Shown here: positions 11,421 through 21,300 of the stretch, piece after piece | Layout of the letters: each line of letters starts with the position of its first letter | Position numbering within the stretch: the first letter of the stretch is position 1 | DNA from: Amaranthus tricolor | Taxonomy: Eukaryota; Streptophyta; Magnoliopsida; Caryophyllales; Amaranthaceae | Assembly (NCBI RefSeq): GCF_026212465.1 | Contig: NC_080056.1 | Span: 13,152,318 to 13,216,317, forward strand | DNA: 64,000 nt | Direction of reading: 5' to 3' | Notes under the pieces: generated by a model | Told to the model about the DNA's origin: nothing | The model's database searches: none | What the model saw: only the letters and a program-made list of their open reading frames with translations | Program-made: the position numbers and the translations under genes

Positions 11421-12277
11421 CACTGGTCCTTCAGATGGCCAGTTCCTCCACAGAAGGAACAGATTCTGTCTCTAGGGAGATCAACGTAAGCCATTTTCTT
11501 CTTGTTATTCTTAAAGTGATCTAGGCGTTTTGAATTTTTACTTTTAGCTTCTTGAATCCATTTGGGAACACTTTTGATTTTCCCTTTTTCTCTTGAATTT
11601 AATTCAAGCTCTATTTTATCACTGTTGGAGCATTTGAATTCGAAGCTACTGTCAAGATTTTAAAAATCTGTACACAGGTTCTTAATAGATGCGTCGTTTA
11701 ATTCTATATTCAAGCCTAACAATTTGTATTGCGATAACTCAATATTAAGAATAACCTTTTTCTTTTTAATTCTCTCCATATTTTCCTTTAGAATTATATT
11801 TTGGTCCAACAAACCGAAAAATCTGTTTTGGACATCGGATCTAAAGGTGTTTATATAGGAGACATGGTCTTTACTTACTTTGAGCTTCTTTTCCAATAGG
11901 AGAAACTTATCATTAAAATTTTCAAGTTTAATTTGTGTCTCCTTTAGCAACTCTATTAATTTATTTTTACTTAAATTGGATGGGTGGATAGAAAATGAGT
12001 TAGAAGAACATACTTGCTTTATGGCAAGGACATTAATTTCCATCTTCTGAAAATCTTCTTTTTCAAATTCGGTTATGGGTTTGGAAACAATTTCATGATT
12101 GGAGTTAGTAGTAGTTACCTCAAAGTCTCCAATTTTGATGACTCTCCAAACTTGATAATTTTCCGCTTTGATGAAGATCTCCATCATATTCTTCCAATAA
12201 ATGTAGAATTTTCCATCGAACATGGGCGGTCTTTGAGTAGAATACCATTCTTCCGTTCGCTCGTTCATAATTGACAT
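11421..12277 (-). pseudogene. Sirevirus-like gag, internally deleted
   Basis: The N-terminus (MSIMNERTEEWYSTQRPP and following) is the conserved start of Sirevirus gag. After the segment ending MEINVLAIK the sequence jumps to a lysine-rich, coiled-coil-like region (about 12010-11660). The middle retrotransposon gag domain normally found there is missing, so a deletion within gag is inferred. A zinc knuckle, C-x2-C-x4-H-x4-C (CSFCGGTGHLKDQC), is encoded at 11463-11421 in a different block. The capsid function of this copy is therefore lost. Confidence 0.75.
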
Positions 12278-12330
12278 TTTCGGGAACACCAGGATTTTGC
12301 CCTCAGGGTTTCCTGATCTACTAGGAACAG

Positions 12331-12343
12331 GGCTCTGATACCA
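12331..12343 (-). promoter_or_regulatory. Primer binding site (initiator Met-tRNA type)
   Basis: The minus strand reads TGGTATCAGAGCC two bases inside the LTR end TGTAGACTC at 12346. This is the standard plant copia PBS and shows that the 136-bp LTR piece at 12346-12481, not the solo LTR further right, belongs to this internal region. Confidence 0.88.
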
Positions 12344-12345
12344 AT

Positions 12346-12481
12346 TGTAGACTCAATTAGGAACGGGAACAACAACAAAGGGGGGGTGAATTGTTGTTGT
12401 TACTAGTTTAAGCGTTTTTGCCTTGTTTTTGCGGAATTGAATAAAATAAATAAAGCTTAAACTTAGAGCGAAATAATTAAA
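12346..12481 (-). mobile_element. Remnant (136 bp) of the element's 5' LTR
   Basis: TGTAGACTCAATTAGGAACG and the next roughly 115 bases match the start of the solo LTR at 12993-13130. Identity stops abruptly after GCGAAATAATTAAA. Because it abuts the PBS, it is the internal edge of the true 5' LTR; the rest has been lost or replaced. Confidence 0.75.
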
Positions 12482-12992
12482 GTAATATTTTACAACAGTC
12501 AGCATCAACCGCAAACTGCATACATAAGGTGTGTTACATGTTTTGATGTCATCGACCAGTATTTGGGTGAATTGAATGTATTCCTTCTGTTCTACTGCAA
12601 CCTATTCATGCACATCGACTAGCACAAGGTTCTTATAGAGTCTCATATAGGCTGACCGAGTATTGTCACTGTGGCTTGGGTATCTGTACACATGCAGGGA
12701 ATCAAACATTCATTCTAGCATCCATTTCTTCCGAAACCATTCCTAAGTACCAAGACCGGTACAATTTAGTGTCCCACAAGTTTCTTATCCTCGGGAAAGG
12801 TCTTAATTTTCTTGTTGCACGGGCCGACAACAGAACTGACGTATATAAGTTTATATTTAGTAGACAATTTTTTAGAATTAGAGTTTTTTATTATTTTTTT
12901 ATATGTCTCCCTATGTTTTAAGTATGTAAAGAGCTTAAGGATAATCAAGGTGCATAAGATCAATTTTAAGACTGCCTCGTTCCAATGAGATC
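12482..12992. other. Unassigned 0.5 kb between LTR remnant and solo LTR
   Basis: No coding potential or repeat that I recognise. It ends with AGATC (12988-12992), the left target duplication of the solo LTR. It may be host DNA brought next to the truncated element by a deletion. Confidence 0.5.
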
Positions 12993-14473
12993 TGTAGACT
13001 CAATTAGGAACGAAAACAGCAATAAGAGAGGGGGGGGTGAATTGTTGTTGTTACTAGTTTAAGCGTTTTTGCCCTGTTTTTGCGGAATTGAATAAAATAA
13101 ATAAAGCTTAAACTTAGAGCGAAATAATTAAAAGAGACAAACGAGTTTTACGTGGAAACCTTCTAGGCCTAAATAGAAGGAAAAACCACGACCCCTCGGG
13201 ATTTCTAAATTCTCCACTATGTTTAAGGCAACTCGTTACAATTACATTAAACATCTTACTTCACTTGAAGCGCATCAACTAGGCTAACTCTTCTCTCTCA
13301 AATTGCTTTACTCAAAGCAACAAACTTAGCTTCACTAAAAGCTAAACTCCACACTAGCTTCACTAAAAGCTATGTCCTTAGCTTTACTCAAAGCTATTCT
13401 CTTCTCTAGCTTCACTAGAAGCTTTCTAATTCCCCCTAGACTCACTCAAGTCTAGTTACACAGATTCTCTCAAAAACCCTTACAAAAGGATAAAAATTCT
13501 CTAAAATAAAATCAATGAGTTGCACAAAAAAATATTATAAATTAATTGGCATTTTTAAAACAAAATTTTCTTGTAAAAAATTCTGCCAAAATTACGTATG
13601 ATTTAATGGCTCATACTAAGGCAAGTTTTGAAGAATAACCGAGTCCATTATTTATAGAGCTAAAATCCCTAATAAAAAGGAATATTCCAATCCATTATTC
13701 CTTAGCAAAAGATCATGGGAATAATGTGGATTAAACTACCAAACGGTTATTTCCACAATGAATTGAATAAATCAATCATACGGTTAAAACAACAATAACC
13801 GCTGTTCCTTAATAATAGGTTCTGTTCCCTTAAGCAGCAGTTTCTTCAGCAACAGTTCTTGTTCCCATAATAACGGCTGGAACTTAGCTAAAAATAGAAA
13901 CGGTTGATCTTTACTAAAAATAGAAACGGTTACCTATTACTAGTATTAGGGACGGTTACCTTTAGCTAAAAATAGCTAAGGATCCCTTAAAATTAGCTAT
14001 TATTCCTTCTTAGCTAAATATAGTCATTTACTAAATATAGATCCTAAAATAAAGGATCTTTATTTAGAGACTCATACGTAAAGTAATTTTTAGAAAACTT
14101 TTTGCCAATTAATAATAATAAATAAATGAATGCAACAAATTACTTTCTGTACATAACCTAAAATTAATAAAAATCAGAATTTATTAGTTAACGTTGGCTG
14201 ACTTCAGTTTGGGAACAGTGCGCTGTCTCCAAAATCCATTTTTGCTAGAACATTCAACCTGGGAACAGTAGACTTCCTGTCTCCATTTTACATCCCAAGT
14301 GATATACTCTTCTAACATCTCTTGAATCCTTTTGACACGTATGTTTCCATGAACTAAGCCATAGGTACTATCAACGATCACAATTACGACCGAATATCGA
14401 CCTGCACATAATCTTTAAAAACATATTTGTTTAAATAAAGTGTAGTCATCATCAAAACTCAAGAGGTCCAACA
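12993..14473 (-). mobile_element. Solo LTR of the Sirevirus-like family
   Basis: It runs from TGTAGACTC to CCAACA, 1481 bp. The same 5-bp word AGATC flanks it at 12988-12992 and 14474-14478. There is no PBS on its inner side and no PPT next to it, which is the structure left by LTR-LTR recombination. It closely matches the LTR at 1-1210 plus 4966-5076 and shows the empty site of the hAT insertion (14364-14371). The seven-hairpin series is at 13259-13455 and the TATA-like box near 13657-13648. Confidence 0.88.
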
Positions 14474-15171
14474 AGATCGCTGACAAATAAGAAGATCTAA
14501 GGCTAGTAATGATATAGATCGAATCATGATTTATTCCCCAATAGTGGCTCTCCTAAGGATTTTGGGATCCTTTTATGTCATAGTTAGCTTTAACTTGTTG
14601 TTTCGTGATATGTTCACTATTAGACCTGGGAAAATTTGATCCGACCCGAAAATGAACCCGGGACCCGACCCGACAAAACCCGAACCCGACCGACCCGAAA
14701 GCGACTTAATCCGAAACATGACCGACCCGATAATTACCCGACCGAAAATGACCCGACCGGAAACCGACCGAAAACCGACCCGTTTTGACAGATTTAATAT
14801 CAATTTTTAGAGTAATTTCAATGTTAGAATTCATTTCAAATAAAATTTTAGTTTTCAAAGTATCTCAACATATTGAGTATATCACTTGAACCCTAAAACT
14901 AAAACTCATCAATAGATCTCAAAAAACACGTATTTAACGTCTTTTTAGCCATCGTAATTATTTTTCTTTAAAAACAGGACGTTATAATCATCTTAATTGA
15001 ATACATGTATCTTGTTAAATCAGTCAAATGAGTTTTTAATTCTTCTACATTTCAGTAAGCAAATCAATATAATTTATACGAACGTTTCGCACGTTTGAAT
15101 GAGCTTTTCAAAAAACGAATGTCGCTACCCTAAATTATAAAACAAGACCAAACAAGAGGTAATTTATGCTT

Positions 15172-15221
15172 GTCCCACATCGACTTAGAAGAAGAGGTAA
15201 TTAGTAATGACTAGCTATAAA
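15172..15221 (+). promoter_or_regulatory. snRNA-type promoter module 1 (USE + TATA)
   Basis: GTCCCACATCG at 15172-15182 matches the plant snRNA upstream sequence element RTCCCACATCG. TATAAA follows at 15216-15221 with 33 bases between them. About 33-34 bases is the known spacing of Pol II snRNA genes in plants; Pol III U6-type genes use about ten fewer. No snRNA that I recognise follows. Confidence 0.6.
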
Positions 15222-15250
15222 CAAGACCAAACAAGTGGTAATTTATGTTT

Positions 15251-15300
15251 GTCCCACATCGACTTAGAAGAAGAGGTAATTAGTAATGACTAGCTATAAA
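15251..15300 (+). promoter_or_regulatory. snRNA-type promoter module 2 (USE + TATA)
   Basis: GTCCCACATCG at 15251-15261 and TATAAA at 15295-15300, again with 33 bases between. It is the duplicated copy of module 1. Transcription would start around 15325 into sequence that I cannot match to a known snRNA. Confidence 0.6.
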
Positions 15301-15787
15301 CAAGACCAAACAGCCTTGGGGCATATTTAAAAGGGTTGATTGGCTAATTATGCCATGCTTACCCTTTGATTATTTAATATCCTAATTTAGACTAAATATT
15401 TCCAATATTTTAAAACATTTATTTTTTTACTTATAATATCCACTTTTGTTTTTTAATATCTTATTTACATCATTTAAAGATGTTTAAATTAAAATATTCA
15501 AATTTTGTATTTGGACTTTTTATATCGTCTATCTCATATTTCATACAAAAATTACTAAATTATCTATCAGCACTTTCTAGTTCCTATTATAATGGGCATG
15601 TATATAAGTCCATTATCCTACAGATTATTGTGGAATGCTTTTATAATTTCAAATACTTATACATTTAATTAAATAACTAAAAGAAGTTTTTTTTTTAAAC
15701 CTTTTCCAGATATAGAAGGATACTAGATAATAAGATTTTACTCACTATACCTTCAAATCAATCTATACAACACTTCTAATTGGCCTA

Positions 15788-15839
15788 TATAAATAACACA
15801 CTAGTGGGATTGCGTTCTTTCACCTAGGCGATGTGGGAC
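15788..15839 (-). promoter_or_regulatory. snRNA-type promoter module 3, minus strand
   Basis: On the minus strand GTCCCACATCG (15839-15829) is followed 33 bases later by TATTTATA (15795-15788). It points toward modules 1 and 2, so the promoters are convergent across about 450 bp. No known snRNA is recognised downstream. Confidence 0.55.
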
Positions 15840-16930
15840 AATGAGAAAAACAGAATTCATCTTGATTCTTGAATTAGTTGGCCATACATAAAAGGAACGA
15901 GCATGCATCAGAACTCAATGACCCAATAAAGCTACATAGATGTATAAGTGATGTAAATTTTTGGGGTTAAAAACTTAATATTTATATATTTAAATTTGGT
16001 GGATGTATAAGTGATGAATGTAAATTTTTGGGGCTTAAAGCTTGAAGAATTAGTGGAATCTTATTGGTTTATAGTTGATTTGCTAAAATATTTATATATA
16101 AACTTGTTTACAATCTTTCAATATTAGAAATTAGTTTTTAAATATTCAAAAAATCATAATTAGAAAACTGAAATTGGATTCGGATGTATAACAGTTCGAT
16201 TAAGAATCGGTTCGGGTTAGTATCAGTTCGGGTTAAAAACAGTTCGATTAATAATCGATTCGGATTTGTATCAGTTCGGGTTAAAAACAGTTCGATCTTA
16301 ATCAGTTTTAGTCAGGTTGCATTCAGTTACGTGCATAATTCGGGTCGGATTTGAATCGGGTCGATCATTGTTCAGTTCGGGTAACATCGGTTAAGGTTTA
16401 TATGTCGGTTATAAAATTCGGTTGCAGTTCGAGTTCGATTTTGGCCTTTTCGGTTATTAAGCGGTTCGAGTGAAGTATCGGTTCGGGTAATTGCGGTTCG
16501 GTAAATCTAAAAAACTTACATTTTTTCGGGTCGGATAATTTTCGATTCCGAGTCGGATTTTCGGGTCGGGTTTGTTTTGAACAGCTCTACGCGTATCTTA
16601 CAAGTCTTTCAAAATAAGTATTAATTCCCCTATTTTTCTTGCACTTAAATGAACCTGACATACCAACTATTTTTTGAAAATTGTACATGTAATTTCTCTA
16701 ATGATTTTTTTTAGATATTTTAATGATTTTTTTTTATGTTGAATTAGTCGATTGGATATTCTGATGTTTTATGGTAACCCGTTGGGTCAATCCGAACCGA
16801 CCCGAAACTCGGAGTGATCCGACCTGAAACTGACCCGATCCGAAACTGACCCGACCCGAAAATGACCCGACCGAAATTGATCCGACCCAAAACCCGACCG
16901 ACCGACCGTTTTCCCAGGTCTATTCACTAT

Positions 16931-18364
16931 CATCAACTCACTTGTTTTTGGAAATCTCAAAAATTTTATTAGTTATTTCTTATGAATTATAGCCTTCATC
17001 ATTACTAATCACCTTCCTATTTTTTTCGCCCTCCTCCTATCATTTATTTAATTGCATTCCTTCAATAAATCTTTTACAATCATTAAATAAAAAAACTTAT
17101 TTAGTCAAGTAACCTTCGATATAGATTTTTTTATTTTGAAAATAAAATTTTCGTCTATATAATTAGGGACCCCCCTAAATGCTTCCTCCTAGCTCAGTGT
17201 TCAAAGCTGGAGTATTTCATTTTCTATTGTGAAATCATCTTTAATATCGTGTTACAAAATATAAACCCCATTAAACACAATTAGTGACCAAATGTTCAAA
17301 GCTCATGATTGTAACCCTGCAATATGTTCAAACACTTATTATGCTCCCTTATATGAGATGATTTTCTATAGACTAGAAATATGACTGTTACACACACTAT
17401 ATCTTTCCATGATACTTAAATTTTCACTTGTTTAAATAAGGAGTGAGTGCGATTTGGACCAATAATCTATATTCTAATATCAAACTCGACTAAAACTTAA
17501 GATTTTGATTGAAACCTTCATATTTTACACATGGCTGCAAAGACGTAATATATCTTGATAACTTTTATTTAAATATTTACTCCTACCTTCAAGTTTGGTC
17601 TCTACATTTTATAAAATCAAAGTTCTTAGATTTGAGTTCCAATCTTTCTAGAAATGGGGTTGTCAACGTAAAAAGCTTAGGTATATGCATGCTGCAATCA
17701 TAAGCTTGTAAGTACATAACTACTTACCCCTACAGTTTGCATGAGCTAATACTTGTTAGTTGTTTTATATACTTTTTTTAATGCTTTAATACTTTCTCTG
17801 TTCCATTCTCTGTACCATTATATATGTCATATTTGATTTTTTATGTAATTCAATGTGTAATTATCGAATTATGCATAACTAAATATTATAAAAAGTTACT
17901 ACCATCATGTAAATATGTGATTTGAGAATTAAAACAAGATCCTACTCGGATATATATATATTTTTTGCACATTAGCCGCAATATATAAATAAGCTGGAAC
18001 GATGAATAGTGCCAATAACAATAATGTAACAAGTATTTCAAAATGGTGGAAGCACTTCTACTTAGTTCTACATATAACAAAAGCTACCTTTTCCTCCAAT
18101 GCCTTGTTTTAAATAAGCATTTTGATGCTATAAATGAAACCTTTTTTTATTATAAAGGTATGTAACAATCATATACTGCCTATGTTGAAGTTACTTGCAT
18201 TGGGATGATGACATGTTATTTGTCTATTGCTGAGTTGCAACATTTCAACATCTTTGCCTCATTTTCTGTTACTGTTAATATCAAACCAGAAAAGTTTTCC
18301 TTCTTTTCCATTAAATGATATTGACATTAATATTAATTGCAGATTAAAGGAGCCTGAAGAAAAG
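16931..18364. other. AT-rich upstream region of the first ABCC gene
   Basis: No supported gene. Short frames here lack recognisable similarity. The segment ending TTAATTGCAG at about 18342 looks like a splice acceptor just before the start codon, as also seen upstream of the other two ABCC genes (at 32416 and 43025), so a 5'UTR intron is likely. Its donor and the promoter cannot be fixed by eye. Confidence 0.4.
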
Positions 18365-21300
18365 ATGGAGAATCTGAAGAACATATTTTGTGGTGAATTT
18401 GAATGTGGACTACGTAGTTCTGACTCCTGTACACCTCAATTTCAGTCTATAATACAACCTTCTTCATGTGTTAACCATGCTTTCATTATTTCTTTTGATA
18501 TACTGCTACTAGTAGTTCTCTTGTGGAGCTTAATTTGCAAAATGTTATCTAAGAAGCTCAAGCTACGAACTCAAAATAGAAGCCTTTCAACCTGGAAAAT
18601 TCTATCAGTTGTTTTTAATGGATGTTTGGGAGTTGTTTACATAGTATTTGGAGTTCGGATTTTACAGAAAAACTTGAAATATGATGATTCAATAACACCA
18701 ATTCATGGGTGGGTTTTATATTTCTTACATGGAGTTACATGGCTGTTAATGGGACTAATATCAAGTCCGATTGGAGGCGAGTCGTACCGAAAACCAGATT
18801 TGCAGGTCTTCTCCATTTTGGTTGTTTTCTCTGCTGGGATTTTCTGTGTTATAGCTGTGTTTTCTGTCATAGTTAACCATGAAAGAGTATCAGTTAAGGT
18901 CGTTTTCGATATTCTATCCTTTTTAGGAGCTAGTTTGCTGCTTTTCTGTACGTGGAACGGGATGGTTGAAAATGGAATAAGTACACTCTACACTCCTTTG
19001 AACCGTGAGGAAAATGATGGCAGCATCTGTGAAACCGATTCAGTGTCGCAAGTTACCCCATTTGCCAAAGCCGGGTTGTTGAGCAAAATATCATTTTGTT
19101 GGCTGAATCCATTGATGAAATTGGGCAAAGAGAAGACTCTTGTGGAAGACGACATACCAAAATTACGAGACATAGACAGTGCAGAGTTTTGCTACTCACA
19201 GTTTCTTGATCAATTGAATAAGAGTAAACAAGGTGGATCTCCATCAGAAAGCTCAGTGTTGTGGCTGATTGTTGCATGCCACTGGAGGGATATTCTAATC
19301 TCAGGGTTTTTCGCACTTCTGAAGACTCTCGCGCTGTCAGCTGGACCGCTTTTGTTGAACTCCTTCATTGAGATTGCTGAGGGTAAAGAAGGTTTCAGAT
19401 ATGAAAGTTATGTTTTGGCAATTTTACTCTTTCTTGCAAAGATCTTGGAATCGTTGTCGCAAAGGCAATGGTACTTCCGGAGCAAATTGATTGGCCTTAA
19501 AGTGAAGTCTATGCTTACTGCCGCAATTTACAAGAAGCAGCTGCGTGTATCAAATGCTGCTAGGAGGACACACTCAGTTGGTGAGATAGTGAACTATGTA
19601 ACTGTCGATGCTTACAGGATCGGAGAATTCCCTTTTTGGTTTCATCAGATTTGGACAACCAACCTACAACTTTGCCTTGCATTAATAATTCTGACTCATG
19701 CAATTGGACTTGCAACTATTGCATCGCTAATAGTGATTGTTTTAACTGTTCTTTGCAACACGCCCCTTGCCAAATTACAGCACAAGTTTCAAAGGAAGTT
19801 GATGGCCGCGCAAGATAGAAGACTAAAGGCGTGTTCAGAGGCTGTTCTTAACATGAAGGTGCTGAAATTATATGCATGGGATACTCACTTCAAGAATGTA
19901 GTAGACGCATTCCGGAAAGTAGAATGTAAATTGTTGTCAGTTGTGCAGTTGCAAAAGGCATACACCTTTTTCCTGTTGTGGACGTCTCCTGTATTGATCT
20001 CAGCTGCTACATTTGGCGCTTGTTATTATCTCGGAATTCCTCTGCATGCCAGTAATGTTTTCACGTTTGTTGCAACATCACGTCTAGTGCAAGAGCCAAT
20101 TCGAGCCATCCCTGATGTCCTTGGCGTATTCATTCAAGCAAGAGTTGCATTTGCAAGGATTGCAAAGTTTCTTGTAGCACCAGAGCTGCAAACTGAAAAT
20201 GTTAGGAGAAAGAGAGATATGAGTTGCATAAACCATGTTATTCTGATCAAATCAGACAATCTTTCATGGGAAATGAATCCATCAAAGCTGACACTCAGAG
20301 ACATAAATATATGCGTTTGTAAAGGTGAAAAGATCGCTATATGTGGAAAAGTTGGCTCGGGTAAATCAACATTACTGGCAACTATTCTTGGAGAAGTGCC
20401 ACATATAACTGGAACTGTAAGATTCTTCAACAACCTTCATACTTTTTGAATTATAGCATCATGTTAATAGCATCTATCCAGCATTACCATACACATAAGT
20501 GATATCTAAGCATATACATTACATTATTGAAACAAGCAAAGCCATACAAGATACAGCCCACAATACACTATCAGGAATAATATTGCTTTCAACGGTAGAA
20601 TACACTATCAGGAATCATAAAACAATTAAAGCCATACAACCCACAATCATAGAACCGTAGATATCTCACTGAAATATAGTGTTATTATGTTTTCAAGAGT
20701 AATATCAATTTTCGTCCTCCAATGAAAGCATCATTCCTATTGAAGTTAAATGAAGTATAAATTAACATCATATTCTATTGATTAGAATTATATTTGACTG
20801 AAAAGGATTATGTATAAAAATAAGGAAAATATCCTACATAGCCCTACGAACGATGCATAAGAAACTGCTGGGGATACATTGTGCAACAAAAAGTTCTATT
20901 AAAACCCAAAACGAGGAATAAAAACTTATGATGACAAAAATAGACATGTATATAATCGGCACCAATCAAAACTAGATGCCCACTTAAACCATATGGTAAA
21001 AAACTGAAAACATGCGTCTAACTTAAAAGTAGTTATGCATCAAAACTGAACAGCCTCACAAGATCTCTAAGCAACCCTTCAAGTGATCTAATTGTAGTGA
21101 TACTTAACCATATGTTTGAATTTTGATGATGAAAGTAGTACATAAGTCAACTGTAACACAGCTCTGAAACTTACTTGCATTCAATTATAGCAAGAGTTTG
21201 GATCTTAAATTATTGTCATATGTACACGAAATCCTAAAAGTATCTCCCTTTTCAAATCTATTCTCTTGTAGGTGGAAGTTTATGGGAGAATAGCTTATGT

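Larger units (their letters stand above)
5077..12345 (-). mobile_element. Internal region of Sirevirus-like Ty1-copia retrotransposon
   Basis: Read on the minus strand, this runs PBS (12343-12331), gag, protease, integrase, RT, RNase H, an extra envelope-like frame, PPT (5090-5077), then the 3' LTR. The order INT-RT-RH is that of copia. The long extra frame after pol, with a coiled-coil C-terminus, and a second PPT-like tract are features known for Sireviruses. Every coding block carries frameshifts or stops, so the copy is dead. Its own 5' LTR is reduced to about 136 bp (12346-12481). Confidence 0.85.
15140..15312 (+). repeat. 79-bp tandem duplication with promoter motifs
   Basis: Two 79-bp units (15140-15218 and 15219-15297) differ at only two positions that I see, followed by 15 bp of a third. 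Each unit holds one USE-like box, and each USE is followed by a TATA box at the unit boundary. Confidence 0.85.
14621..16922. mobile_element. Non-autonomous hAT element, 2.3 kb
   Basis: It has perfect 14-bp terminal inverted repeats: TAGACCTGGGAAAA at 14621-14634 and TTTTCCCAGGTCTA at 16909-16922. The 8-bp target duplication TTCACTAT is at 14613-14620 and 16923-16930. Subterminal regions are arrays of GACCCGACC/CGAAA words (14636-14790, 16790-16905). No transposase frame is present, so mobilisation would need a partner element. A second repeat block rich in CGGTTCGGGT (about 16180-16590) matches the one at 29540-31524 and may be a nested element ending in GAACAGCTCTA. Confidence 0.9.

Noticed and set aside
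18227..18364. N-terminal extension of ABCC gene 1 from the upstream ATG
   Set aside because: The extension has no match in the other two genes and crosses TTAATTGCAG, a likely splice acceptor; the aligned start is 18365.
20417..20449. ABCC gene 1 ending after 740 codons as a half-size protein
   Set aside because: The extra residues after 20416 are read into the intron; exon 2 at 21272 continues the NBD in phase, as in both paralogues.
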